Shown piece by piece: positions 55,746 to 64,000 of a DNA stretch of 64,000 nt. A program made the position numbers and the translations under genes. The notes beneath the pieces are model-generated. The model was not told the DNA's origin and made no database searches. It saw only the letters and a list, made by a program, of their open reading frames with translations. The stretch's first letter is position 1. The number at the start of each line of letters is the position of its first letter. This stretch comes from Lachnospiraceae bacterium (GTDB lineage: Bacteria; Bacillota; Clostridia; Lachnospirales; Lachnospiraceae): contig JAFSTN010000015.1 in NCBI GenBank assembly GCA_017450485.1, positions 1-64,000 of the forward strand, written 5' to 3'.

Positions 55746-57593
55746 TCATTTGTACATGATCCTGTTCTGCATATCAACTATGGCCACGGCATAATTGACC
55801 GGATCCTTAATATATAAATAGAAACCCGGGTCATTGTAATCCAGACCAAACTTTTCCCGGACATCTTCCCGTTCCAGCGATCCCGCGATATGAACTCCGT
55901 TATCATCACAGACGGCAACAAACATATCGTCCTTTGTAAATTGTTTGTTTCTCAGAAAAGCCCAGCCTTTTATAAGTTTCAGATCATCCGAATCCTCAAC
56001 GGAATCAATGCATGATTCCAGTTCATTTTCAACGATCGTAAAGTCAGACTCGGATAACAATCCCATACTCGCATTTTCGATAAACAACTGCTTGTCAATC
56101 CATTCCGACCTGCGGTCAAACCACTCAAGAGCGTCCTCACATTGCTCATCAAAAGAACGGATATCATAATCCCATCTGCATTCTTCGATATCCCAGCTTT
56201 TATTCAGCTCATCTCCATCCAGTTCGTCAAATGCCGCAGCGATGCCTTCCGAAAGCTCAGGCTTTAGTTTGTTCCATTGATCGGTATATATATCCCTGAA
56301 TTCTTCATCCATCATCAAGGTTTCAAAATAGGTGACTCCGTAAAGCCGGTTCCCGCACCACTCATCACCGCTTCCATACATTGTATCAAAATCCCAGACC
56401 GGTCCCATCTTCAATTTAGAGGTCGTAGGATTCTCCGGGTCAAAGTCAAATTTGTAATAATATACATTGGCTCCCACAGGGTCACCTTCTCCCATAACAT
56501 CCCTTACCAGAAGCCACTTTGCAAATGATTCCTCGTCGATATAATCCCTGTATCGTTCATTTCCCGAATACAGGAAATCTTCAAATTCCTGGATGTAGTT
56601 TTGTATATCCAGCGCTTTAGGATCATCCGCATCTGCGATCTCGGGATATTTGAATGTATATCCCATGGTATCTATACTGTTTGACGTTTTAAAATATACC
56701 CCGTCCGCATTCCAAAAATAAGCATCATTCTCTATCAGAAAACCATTATTGCCCACCAATGATTTCATGTTTGATCTGGTAACCGCCGGAGTAAGACAAT
56801 AGCATCCTTTCCAGTCTCCGTTCATCATAAGATTGACGAAAACCATATCGTTACTGCATTCCATCCCTACCATCTGGGTGAGACGATCACCTATATAGGT
56901 ATTCAATGCATTTCCTACACTTAAGAGAACCCATTGTCGGGACTTGGCGTTTTGATCACGTGGGATAAGCGTATGTTTATGATTCAGTTTGATCCTATAG
57001 CTGACCTTACCGTTATAAGAAAAATTTGATGCATTCCCACGGACTTTGACCTGTGCATTCTCAGTTATGGTCGAATTACCGATGCCATATATGCAAACTG
57101 AAGCATCGATATACTCTGCATCCGATATTGTCGTTCCCAGAACAGTGCCGTCATTATGCGCAAAAGAATACTCTGGATCCTGCCCAGATGTTGTTTGTAT
57201 ATCTATTATGGGAAGTTTTGGTAGTTTTCTGTAATCCAAAAAAACCCGGTCAAACGAGTAGCTGTCGGTGCCGGCTGATATATCTATCCTGTATAGTCTG
57301 CCATGCTTTCCGTCCTTAAACCCCACCCCTCCGGCGACAACAGGGCACGACTCACTGTACACCAACTCATCATTATCGAATATTTCCACGTTTATCCGGT
57401 CATACTGATTCTTATCAAGACCATCCCAGGTGATCAGTATCTGTCTGTCTCCGGATGTCGCTTGACAGGCAGATGATAGTTTCAGCCCCAAATCCTGATA
57501 GGGCAGATTATCCGGCCGGTTCAGGAGTATTACACAGACGCACGACAAAATGGTAATAATAGGCAGTAGTAAAAAGTATTTATATCTGTTCAT
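55746..57593 (-). CDS. CotH-family protein kinase-like exported protein
   Basis: 615 residues from ATG 57593; a GTG at 57614, overlapping the previous stop (GTGA), is also possible. N-terminal signal or anchor (about 4-26), a Fn3-like region (about 35-125), then the CotH domain with VKVRGNASNFSYNGKVSYRI, a catalytic-like KMGPVWDFDTMYGSG and WLLVRDVMGEGDPVGANVYY. In spore formers CotH phosphorylates coat proteins; many members in gut Clostridia are extracellular with unknown substrates. Its place behind an ECF sigma and anti-sigma pair suggests envelope modification under stress. Confidence 0.88.
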   Translation of the reverse strand: MNRYKYFLLLPIITILSCVCVILLNRPDNLPYQDLGLKLSSACQATSGDRQILITWDGLDKNQYDRINVEIFDNDELVYSESCPVVAGGVGFKDGKHGRLYRIDISAGTDSYSFDRVFLDYRKLPKLPIIDIQTTSGQDPEYSFAHNDGTVLGTTISDAEYIDASVCIYGIGNSTITENAQVKVRGNASNFSYNGKVSYRIKLNHKHTLIPRDQNAKSRQWVLLSVGNALNTYIGDRLTQMVGMECSNDMVFVNLMMNGDWKGCYCLTPAVTRSNMKSLVGNNGFLIENDAYFWNADGVYFKTSNSIDTMGYTFKYPEIADADDPKALDIQNYIQEFEDFLYSGNERYRDYIDEESFAKWLLVRDVMGEGDPVGANVYYYKFDFDPENPTTSKLKMGPVWDFDTMYGSGDEWCGNRLYGVTYFETLMMDEEFRDIYTDQWNKLKPELSEGIAAAFDELDGDELNKSWDIEECRWDYDIRSFDEQCEDALEWFDRRSEWIDKQLFIENASMGLLSESDFTIVENELESCIDSVEDSDDLKLIKGWAFLRNKQFTKDDMFVAVCDDNGVHIAGSLEREDVREKFGLDYNDPGFYLYIKDPVNYAVAIVDMQNRIMYK

Positions 57594-57610
57594 AATAATC
57601 GTATTCCCGA

Positions 57611-58345
57611 TCACTTTTTAACATCAAACACTACCTCATGTCCATCGATAGTCAGGATGTAGGTTCCTGCCGGAAGATCGAGGTCCGAGATATCCAGTGT
57701 AAGAGGATCTCGTTCCGTCACGATATCTCCCAGAGCCCCGTCGGCATATGTTGTAACCGAGCCGTCCTGAGCTGTTCCGGTGATCGTATATGAAACATCA
57801 TCGACAACGCCGGGCAGACCGAGCTTAGTATCTATCCTCAGGATGCCGTTATCATACATCGCTGCCGGCTCGGTTTCTTCAGCGGCAGACGCAGCCGCAA
57901 ATGCAGCTTCGGTCATCGTATCCTCACTTGCGGCTTCAGTCTTGGCTGCATCCGCAGACTCCTGATATGCGGGTTCATCGCTCACTGCAGGCGATTCGGA
58001 TGTCTCAGCTTCATAGTACTCCGCCGGCGCTTCAGGTTCGGAGGTTTCGGCCGCAGACTCCATATCATAAGCCTCATCGCTCATCCCGGCCTCATAAGCG
58101 GCACTGTCTGACGCAGGAGCGGTCGTGGAGCTGGGGCCTCCGGTCCTGATCAATACAGGAAGTGCCACCATGACTGTCAGAAGCACAGCCGCAGCTATGG
58201 GCATACCTATGATAAGCCCCCTGTTTACACGGAACCTGTGGACTTTCTTCGCGGCGTCAGGTATGGAATGCAGTTCACAAGCCGCCTCATCTATGTATTT
58301 GGGATCGAGCCCCGAAAGGGCATCCATCAGATCATTCCCGTTCAC
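57611..58345 (-). CDS. membrane anti-sigma factor candidate
   Basis: 244 residues. Short cytoplasmic N-terminus (LMDALSGLDPKYIDEAACEL, about 5-40), one membrane helix (about 44-66), a long Ala/Glu/Ser-rich extracellular stretch (about 70-160) and a small C-terminal beta domain. The start overlaps the sigma gene's stop by four bases (ATGA), the usual arrangement for an ECF sigma and its anti-sigma. No zinc-binding HxxxCxxC motif is present, so the anti-sigma role rests on position and topology. Confidence 0.8.
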   Translation of the reverse strand: MNGNDLMDALSGLDPKYIDEAACELHSIPDAAKKVHRFRVNRGLIIGMPIAAAVLLTVMVALPVLIRTGGPSSTTAPASDSAAYEAGMSDEAYDMESAAETSEPEAPAEYYEAETSESPAVSDEPAYQESADAAKTEAASEDTMTEAAFAAASAAEETEPAAMYDNGILRIDTKLGLPGVVDDVSYTITGTAQDGSVTTYADGALGDIVTERDPLTLDISDLDLPAGTYILTIDGHEVVFDVKK

Positions 58346-58899
58346 AGTTCATATCCTTCCCGGTTCAGGTAGTCCTTAAGCCTGGCTCTCAGTCTGAAGA
58401 GCTGAGACTTGACCGCCGATTCGGACATGTCCAGCTCATTCGCTATATCAGCCAGAGAATCCACGTAGAAATATCGTCTCACAAAAACAATCCTGTCTTT
58501 CGGAGCCATCCCGGCCAGAAAACCGTTTATGTGTCCGGCCAGTAACGATCTGTCGACCATGTCCTCGGTGGAATCGGATCCGGCTATTTCAAAAAGCTCA
58601 TCAAGCGCGAGAGCGGTCTGCCCCGCCCCGCGCTTCATTGAGTGTATCTTACGATATAGAGTGAGTGCATGATTTCTGACGATCGCTGCCAGATACGGGG
58701 CGAGCATATCCGGCCGCTCGGTGGGCATACTGTTCCAGGCCGACATATAAGTATCGCTTAAGCATTCCTCTGAGTCTTCATCATTGGATACTATGTTCAT
58801 GGCGATCTTTCGGCAATAGGCTCCGTATTTGGTACGGGTTTCTGTTATTGCTCCTTCATCTCTTGCCCAGTACAGGTCAACGATCTCGTAATCCTGCAT
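58342..58899 (-). CDS. ECF-type RNA polymerase sigma factor
   Basis: 185 residues, sigma-70 family with regions 2 and 4 only. Region 2: YCRKIAMNIVSNDEDSEECL with DTYMSAWN; region 4: DRIVFVRRYFYVDSLADIAN and ELDMSESAVKSQLFRLRARL. It lies 16 bases after the VWA gene and overlaps the anti-sigma gene. An ECF-like promoter upstream of the VWA gene suggests self-activation. Confidence 0.95.
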   Translation of the reverse strand: MQDYEIVDLYWARDEGAITETRTKYGAYCRKIAMNIVSNDEDSEECLSDTYMSAWNSMPTERPDMLAPYLAAIVRNHALTLYRKIHSMKRGAGQTALALDELFEIAGSDSTEDMVDRSLLAGHINGFLAGMAPKDRIVFVRRYFYVDSLADIANELDMSESAVKSQLFRLRARLKDYLNREGYEL

Positions 58900-58915
58900 A
58901 CTTATCTTCGTCTGA

Positions 58916-60628
58916 TCACAGCTGCTCGATCAGCTCTACGAACTCCTCTTTGTATACATCATCCAGATCCAGCTTCGACATCTGCTTTCTTACATCCTTA
59001 AGGCTCACGTCTCCGATGTAGTCGCTGTCGTTCAGGATCATTCCGCATTCAGCTACATACGCTGCAAAAAGTGTATCACAATTTGGCTTTCCGGTGTAGC
59101 ATTCAGCGCTGATAGGGAAGTATATGAGCTGAGATTTATCCTCTTCGGGCTCTTTGTAGCGGACCGATACCGTCATCCACTCGTTTGAGGTAAGGCCGGT
59201 CTCGGACAGGTCTGCATTCTGATAACGAAGTGACCCGGACTCATTGTCACTGCCTTCATTCATTTTGATCTCATACATCACTGTCATGGCATGTCCGCTG
59301 CCGATCTCACCGCCGTCTTTGGTATCATCGTTGAAATCCTTTGCACTCATCTGTCTGTTCTCATAGCCTACCAGTCTGTATTCAGAAACATACTTGGGGT
59401 TAAACTCAACCTGGAACTTAACATCTTTTGCCACGGTGAAAAGTGTGGAGTTGAACTCATCGATCAGGACCTTCTTGGCCTCTGCAAGAGAGTCTATATA
59501 GGAATAGTTACCGTTGCCCTTGTCAGCAAGTGTCTCGAGAGTCACCTCATTGTAATTACCGGTTCCGAATCCCATTACGGACAGGAATACACCGCCATCC
59601 TTCTTTCTGGTTATAAGCTCCTCGAGTTCGTCCTCTGATGTTACACCGACATTTAAGTCACCGTCCGTAGCCATGATCACACGGTTGTTTCCGCCTTCGA
59701 TGAAGTACTTCTCTGCAAGCTTGTATGCCGACTTGATACCGTCTCCGCCGTTGGTGGATCCGCCCGCATCCAGATCATTGATGGCCTTCTTGATCTGGGA
59801 GTGCTTGTCTCCGGATACACCGGCTAACACTACGTCCGAAGAGGATGCATATGTAACTATCGATACTCTGTCGTCTTCATCGAGATTGTCGACCAGCATT
59901 TCAAGTCCCATCTGAAGCAGCGGCAGCTTGTCGTAGCTGTCCATGGAGCCCGATACATCTATGAGGAATACGATGTTTGATGCAACATCATCGATGTCTT
60001 CCATCTCTTTTGCCTTGATACCGAGATTGACGAGTTTGGTCTCCTTATTCCACGGGCAGTCGATTATGGAAGCGTTTACCGCAAACGTATCGTCTCTGCC
60101 GGGATCACGGTAGTCATAGCTGAAGTAGTTCACAAGTTCCTCTGTACGGATGGAACCGGCGGGTATATCGGATAACCGATATCCGTCAGTGATCATCCTG
60201 CGCAGGTTCGAGTAGCTGGCTGTATCGATGTCAGCACCGAAAGTTGACAGGGGAGAAGCCGCAACTTCCTTAAACCCGTTCTCCGCAATGCTCTTATAAT
60301 TCTCTCCATAATTAACAGCCGGTGCGTTATAGCAATCCTCACTTTCGGTTTTGGCCAAAGCCGCACTTTCTACAGGGTATTCGGGGGCTATGTAGGTTGC
60401 TGCTGCATCTTCGGTATACTCGGGTTCGGCCCATACAGGTGCTTCGGTTGTCTCCGTCATCGCTTCGGGGCTCACCTCGGGGCTCATCTCGGGATATTCG
60501 GCTTCTACATACGAGGGGGATGTTTCTGCTGCTCCGGTAGTTTCCGTCATATAGCCTGCTCCGCATCCGGTCATGGATGTAACTGCAACGGTACCGATGA
60601 GTAGTGATGTGATCATTTTCTTTTTCAT
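58916..60628 (-). CDS. VWA-domain lipoprotein
   Basis: 570 residues. Lipoprotein signal with lipobox MTGC (Cys22), a Glu/Pro/Thr-rich linker (about 25-100), a YfbK-type N-terminal module (about 110-190, FGADIDTASYSNLRRMI), the von Willebrand A domain with a perfect metal site (VFLIDVSGSMDSYDKL, DGGVFLSVMGFGTGNYNEV) and a C-terminal module (SVRYKEPEEDKSQLIYF). ACGGAGG precedes the ATG. Related proteins are surface adhesion or assembly factors. First gene of the ECF operon. Confidence 0.94.
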   Translation of the reverse strand: MKKKMITSLLIGTVAVTSMTGCGAGYMTETTGAAETSPSYVEAEYPEMSPEVSPEAMTETTEAPVWAEPEYTEDAAATYIAPEYPVESAALAKTESEDCYNAPAVNYGENYKSIAENGFKEVAASPLSTFGADIDTASYSNLRRMITDGYRLSDIPAGSIRTEELVNYFSYDYRDPGRDDTFAVNASIIDCPWNKETKLVNLGIKAKEMEDIDDVASNIVFLIDVSGSMDSYDKLPLLQMGLEMLVDNLDEDDRVSIVTYASSSDVVLAGVSGDKHSQIKKAINDLDAGGSTNGGDGIKSAYKLAEKYFIEGGNNRVIMATDGDLNVGVTSEDELEELITRKKDGGVFLSVMGFGTGNYNEVTLETLADKGNGNYSYIDSLAEAKKVLIDEFNSTLFTVAKDVKFQVEFNPKYVSEYRLVGYENRQMSAKDFNDDTKDGGEIGSGHAMTVMYEIKMNEGSDNESGSLRYQNADLSETGLTSNEWMTVSVRYKEPEEDKSQLIYFPISAECYTGKPNCDTLFAAYVAECGMILNDSDYIGDVSLKDVRKQMSKLDLDDVYKEEFVELIEQL

Positions 60629-60698
60629 AATTAAACCTCCGTAAATGAATTGCTTCTATTATGTCCTGAAGGGCTTTTTATGCGCTTCTGACTATATA

Positions 60699-60723
60699 GA
60701 CGCAAAACATCTGCGGAGGTTTC
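60699..60723 (-). promoter_or_regulatory. ECF-sigma-type promoter of the VWA-sigma-anti-sigma-CotH operon
   Basis: On the minus strand GAAAC (60719-60723) and CGTC (60699-60702) are separated by exactly 16 bases, the classic spacing and sequence of ECF promoters (GAAAC, N16-17, CGTC). The leader to ATG 60628 is about 65 bases. Confidence 0.7.
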
Positions 60724-60759
60724 GAAAAAAATAAAAATTTTTATTATGAAGCCCCGGTA

Positions 60760-62751
60760 CTATACATTAAATCTGCCGGTGGTTTCCTGTAATGATGTGA
60801 TACTGTCCATTACATCCCTGGTCTCAGACGATACATTTTCACTGGATGAGGTGATACTCTGCATGTTGTTCGAAATATCATGTACAGCCGCATCCAGATC
60901 ATTCTGTGCCGCATCGATGGATGCAAGAACACTGTTGATATCCTCGACTGCTATACGCAGGTTCCTCGCGCCCTCGCCCAATTCCCTGCTCACGTTACCG
61001 TAGTAACTTGCATCTTCCAGATAATTACCGGCGAGGGTTTCGAGATTATCGTAGTCATGGAGCACGTCATCCGTAAGGAATCCGATGATCTGTTCACTGA
61101 CCTTGGACAGAGCCTCGATATTGGTCGTAACTTCCTTAGTCAGTCCGTTAACCTTATCGATCTCACTTCCCGTAGTACTTGCAAGACTATTGATCTCATC
61201 AGCAACCACGGCAAATCCTCTTCCCGCTTCACCGGCACGTGCTGCCTCTATCGAAGCGTTTAATGCAAGCAGATTGGTCTGGCTTGCAATATTCTGAATG
61301 GCCTCAGCCACATCCATGATCTGTTCGATGACCATGACACCCTTGATCGCGCTTTCGAGCTTTTCGCGAGTTTCATGAGTCACAGTTACGGCATGGTTCT
61401 TGTGGCTTAATATCTCAGGTACCATAGCCTCGACTCTGCCGATTATCTCGGCGGTCTTTTCATTCATGCTGTTAGTGTCTTCGGCAAATGTATCGGCAGC
61501 TGACGTCACGTTTCCGCAGATGTCGCTGATCGATCTGATACTCTCAGTCTGGGAGTCTATGCCGGATTCGGTACGCTGCATGGCTTCATTGATATCGGAA
61601 ATACTGTTACTGATATCATCGATCTTACCTGTGGTGGACAGCATCCTGTCTTTAATGATCTGGGACTCGGACTGCGTCTTGTGGATCGCATCTATAAATC
61701 TGGTCTCAAGCTCGTTCATCAGATACTCGATCTCTTCTACTTCAGAACGTGCGGATGAAGATGCTTCCTCCCCGATGATCTTGTCGTTGATGAATGCCTT
61801 CATCTTCTCCATCGGAACAAGCTGTCTTTTGATGAGCGCAGTCATTATCAATATGGCAGCTATAATGGATACAAGGGCGATCACTGCAGCAAGCAGGATG
61901 AGTCTGTTGGTATTGCCCGCAACGTTTGATTTCGGAAGAGCAAGTCCCAGTATCCAGTTGCAACCCTCGACCTTCGAGGTAACGAAATAATTGGTCTCTC
62001 CGTCATAATCCCTGGTCAGGATGATCGAAGACCCGGGGGAAGTGACAAGATCCTTCAGATCTCCCATCACATCAGCGACTGCTACGGCAAAATCCTCTCC
62101 CGGCATATATTCGGCATTCTCATGCATTACATAATTGCCCGAAGCGTCGATCAGAAAACCGTATTCGCCTGAATCATAGGGAATAGTATTGACAATCTCG
62201 GAAATATAATCAAGGGTGAAATCCGCACCGAGGACTCCGGCAAGATCACCGTTACGGTATACGGGCGAAGCGATTGTTATGCACATTCCTCCTATAAGGA
62301 CATCCATATAAGGATCGGTAACGATCGTGGTTCCCGCACTCTGTGCTGCCTTATACCACCCTCTTGCAGTCGGATCATATCCTTCCGGAGCCTCTGCTTC
62401 GGGATCTGTCTGGATGAACTGCTTATCCACGGTACCGTAATAAAGGTTGAGAAGTTCACTTCTGCCCTCGGATTCGGTAGTAACGATTCTTTGCATGTTC
62501 TCTGCAGTATACTGAGCATCATCTAAAGCTTTGAGTGATGCCGCCGCAGCTATGTTAAGGCCTTTTTCAAGCTCGATCCAGCTGTTGATCGAGTTGGCGT
62601 ACTTATCCGCGCTTATCTGCTCTTCTTTCGTAAGGTGTCCGGTCAGTGTCTTACTTGATGTACTAACTATGATGGCGGTGGAAATGACCATGACTGCCAC
62701 GAGAATGATGATAACTGCGGCGGTAAGTTTTGCTACAATTGTTTTTTTCAC
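60760..62751 (-). CDS. methyl-accepting chemotaxis protein with Cache sensor
   Basis: 663 residues, starting with GTG 62751 after GGGAGGG. Membrane helix 1 (about 8-30), an extracellular dCache domain (about 35-275; [50 protein letters not shown]), helix 2 (about 282-305), a HAMP-like linker and the signalling coiled coil with the conserved tip [20 protein letters not shown] and [18 protein letters not shown]. Ligand unknown; dCache receptors often bind amino acids or other small metabolites. Confidence 0.95.
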   Translation of the reverse strand: MKKTIVAKLTAAVIIILVAVMVISTAIIVSTSSKTLTGHLTKEEQISADKYANSINSWIELEKGLNIAAAASLKALDDAQYTAENMQRIVTTESEGRSELLNLYYGTVDKQFIQTDPEAEAPEGYDPTARGWYKAAQSAGTTIVTDPYMDVLIGGMCITIASPVYRNGDLAGVLGADFTLDYISEIVNTIPYDSGEYGFLIDASGNYVMHENAEYMPGEDFAVAVADVMGDLKDLVTSPGSSIILTRDYDGETNYFVTSKVEGCNWILGLALPKSNVAGNTNRLILLAAVIALVSIIAAILIMTALIKRQLVPMEKMKAFINDKIIGEEASSSARSEVEEIEYLMNELETRFIDAIHKTQSESQIIKDRMLSTTGKIDDISNSISDINEAMQRTESGIDSQTESIRSISDICGNVTSAADTFAEDTNSMNEKTAEIIGRVEAMVPEILSHKNHAVTVTHETREKLESAIKGVMVIEQIMDVAEAIQNIASQTNLLALNASIEAARAGEAGRGFAVVADEINSLASTTGSEIDKVNGLTKEVTTNIEALSKVSEQIIGFLTDDVLHDYDNLETLAGNYLEDASYYGNVSRELGEGARNLRIAVEDINSVLASIDAAQNDLDAAVHDISNNMQSITSSSENVSSETRDVMDSITSLQETTGRFNV

Positions 62752-62789
62752 GTTTTTGCCCTCCCGGCTTAGTAGGTTTAACGAAACAA

Positions 62790-62798
62790 ATTATAGCA
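62790..62798 (-). promoter_or_regulatory. extended -10 of the chemoreceptor gene
   Basis: TGCTATAAT on the minus strand, core TATAAT at 62790-62795, no good -35; about 38 bases before the GTG start. Confidence 0.55.
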
Positions 62799-62824
62799 TA
62801 TCTCTCAGTTTCTATACACTCCGT

Positions 62825-62861
62825 GTGAAAAAAAATAGCCCCGAGCGGTCATGCTCGGGGC
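62825..62861 (-). terminator. tRNA-Cys terminator
   Basis: 9-bp stem GCCCCGAGC / GCTCGGGGC (62838-62861, six-base loop) followed by TATTTTTTTTTC on the minus strand; a run of T also separates it from the tRNA. Confidence 0.9.
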
Positions 62862-62869
62862 AAAAAAAA

Positions 62870-62940
62870 AGGTGCTGAACGGATTTGAACCGATGATCAG
62901 GGAGTTGCAGTCCCACGCCTTACCACTTGGCTACAGCACC
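62870..62940 (-). tRNA. tRNA-Cys (anticodon GCA)
   Basis: 71 bases. Acceptor stem GGTGCTG / CAGCACC, D arm GCCAAGTGGTAAGGC, anticodon loop CTGCAAC giving GCA, T arm with GGTTCAAAT, and discriminator T (U73), which is characteristic of tRNA-Cys. The 3' CCA is not encoded; T-rich sequence follows at once, so CCA must be added after transcription. Confidence 0.95.
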
Positions 62941-62943
62941 ATA

Positions 62944-63015
62944 TCATATATACACTGTTGTGTCCGCTTCCACAGACACAAACAGTAGTATATATGAATC
63001 ATAGCGAAAAATCAA
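62944..63015 (-). promoter_or_regulatory. tRNA-Cys promoter overlapped by a palindrome
   Basis: TTGATT (63010-63015), 17 bases, TATACT (62987-62992) on the minus strand. A 54-base inverted repeat (62944-62997: TCATATATAC/GTATATATGA, ACTGTT/AACAGT, GTGTC/GACAC with one-base bulges) covers the -10; its inner part would form a hairpin in the 5' leader of the pre-tRNA. Confidence 0.6.
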
Positions 63016-63074
63016 ATAAAATTTGCGATTTTATCACGTATGATCTATGATCATCGTCAAATGATCACAGCATA

Positions 63075-64000
63075 TTACAGATCATAGTACATCGCGAATT
63101 CCATAGGATGAGGAAGCTTCGATACCCTGGATGCAGATGCGCGCTCGCGGGCGATCAGCTGCTGTAAGAGCCTCTCGGGGAATACACCGCCTTCGGTCAG
63201 GTAATCATGATCTGCCTCAAGTTCATTTAATGCCTCGTCCAGAGTTGCCGGAAGACCGGTAAGTTTAGCTTTCTCCTCATCTGAAAGAGTATAGAGATTG
63301 AAGTCATAAGGTCCCCATCCCATCTTTTCGGGATCGATCTTTTTCTTGATGCCGTCTAAGCCGGCCATCAGGATAGCTGCATATGCATAGTAGGGATTGC
63401 ATGTCGCATCGGGATTACGAAGCTCGAATCTCTTGGTCTCGGGAGTCTTCGCATATGCGGGGATACGGATGACCGCACTTCTGTTACTCATGGCATATCC
63501 GATAGTCACGGGTGCCTCGAAGCCGGGTACCAGTCTCTTGTAAGAGTTGGTTGACGGATTGGTGATCGCACACAGTGAACGTGCATGTGAGAGCAGGCCG
63601 CCCATGAACCAATGCGCTTCCTTGCTCAGCTGAGCATAGCCCTTCTTGTCATAGAAGACCGGCTTGCCGCCCTTGAAGAGGAGCATGTGCACATGCATAC
63701 CACTGCCTGCCTCGGATGCTAGAGGCTTGGGCATGAATGTTGCGGTGATGCCTTCTGACGCGGCTTCGTTCTTGATGACATATTTTGCAGACATGGTATC
63801 GTCGGCCAGCTTGAGCATATCGCCAAGCTCGACCTCGATCTCCATCTGTCCGCTGCCGCCGACTTCGGGATGATGATACTTCACATCCACTCCCCACTCC
63901 TTCATGACCATGCACATACGACTGCGGATGTCATTACGAATATCGGTAGGCAGCGAATTATGATATCCTGCACCGGGCATCACCTGGTAGCCGTTGTTAT
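63075..64000 (-). CDS. glnA: glutamine synthetase, type I (5' end outside window)
   Basis: The last ~308 codons are present, running from the right edge to the stop at 63075. It makes glutamine from glutamate, ammonia and ATP. Seen: VMPGAGYHNSLPTD, HHPEVGGSGQMEIEVELGD, GSGMHVHMLLFK, the ATP-binding NPSTNSYKRLVPGFEAPVTI, NRSAVIRIP and RFELRNPDATCNPY. A QxE/ExE metal-binding pattern and the Arg-rich active-site segment are conserved; adenylylation control cannot be judged. Directly downstream lies a TGATCAT/ATGATCA stem before the tRNA-Cys promoter. Confidence 0.96.
   Translation of the reverse strand, partial: NNGYQVMPGAGYHNSLPTDIRNDIRSRMCMVMKEWGVDVKYHHPEVGGSGQMEIEVELGDMLKLADDTMSAKYVIKNEAASEGITATFMPKPLASEAGSGMHVHMLLFKGGKPVFYDKKGYAQLSKEAHWFMGGLLSHARSLCAITNPSTNSYKRLVPGFEAPVTIGYAMSNRSAVIRIPAYAKTPETKRFELRNPDATCNPYYAYAAILMAGLDGIKKKIDPEKMGWGPYDFNLYTLSDEEKAKLTGLPATLDEALNELEADHDYLTEGGVFPERLLQQLIARERASASRVSKLPHPMEFAMYYDL

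Overview
The window looks like a chromosomal piece of an anaerobic, low-to-mid GC Gram-positive bacterium of the class Clostridia, most like the family Lachnospiraceae. The evidence is Bacillus/Clostridia gene order (rpsF-ssb-rpsR-gdpP-rplI-dnaB; spoVG, pth and mfd together), firmicute-only proteins (SpoVG, MecA, DnaD, a SleB-type hydrolase), strong AGGAGG ribosome sites, a GlgC/GlgD pair, pyruvate formate-lyase, and a tRNA without an encoded CCA end. The family assignment is inference from gene content. No insertion sequence, phage, CRISPR array or rRNA was seen; it reads as core genome with one accessory sugar-sensing and envelope block.

Layout. 1-5 kb: 3' part of a Thr-rich secreted protein gene (cut by the left edge), an Rpn/PDDEXK protein, and a 561-residue orphan. 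5-14 kb (minus strand): htrA, mfd, pth, spoVG, glgD, glgC. 14-19 kb (plus): murC, then a DnaA-box cluster, then dnaD, a DnaC/DnaI-type helicase loader and prs. 18.8-28.4 kb (minus): a complete F-type ATP synthase operon (atpZ-I-B-E-F-H-A-G-D-C) followed by an overlapping 849-residue exported protein. The c subunit carries the residues of Na+-binding rings. 28.5-33.5 kb: a DUF402 gene, then GH18, sua5, rpiB and a CwlO/SleB-like hydrolase on the minus strand. 34-39 kb (plus): rpsF-ssb-rpsR, then gdpP-rplI-dnaB. 39.3-43 kb (minus): a small ferredoxin, pflA and a pyruvate formate-lyase split over separate genes. 43-45 kb: a DUF1858 protein, mecA, sir2.

45.2-60.7 kb (minus) is one long accessory block. 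It opens with an ECF-sigma-type promoter, then a VWA lipoprotein, an ECF sigma factor, its membrane anti-sigma candidate, a CotH-like kinase, a membrane-anchored sugar-binding protein, a YesM/YesN-type two-component system, a sugar-binding lipoprotein, and after a terminator an MmsA/ChvE-type monosaccharide ABC transporter with two different permeases. A chemoreceptor, tRNA-Cys and the 3' part of glnA close the window.

Points most worth a second look: (i) pyruvate formate-lyase split into a core without glycyl-radical domain, a separate radical-domain protein, and between them a Cys-containing paralogue lacking the radical glycine; (ii) three large intergenic hairpins with different outer stems but a similar inner core; (iii) six DnaA-box-like sites upstream of the helicase-loading genes; (iv) several genes whose promoters imply leaderless mRNAs (gdpP, mecA, nearly atpZ); (v) a close match to an ECF promoter in front of the sigma/anti-sigma/CotH operon; (vi) a predicted Na+-coupled ATP synthase.
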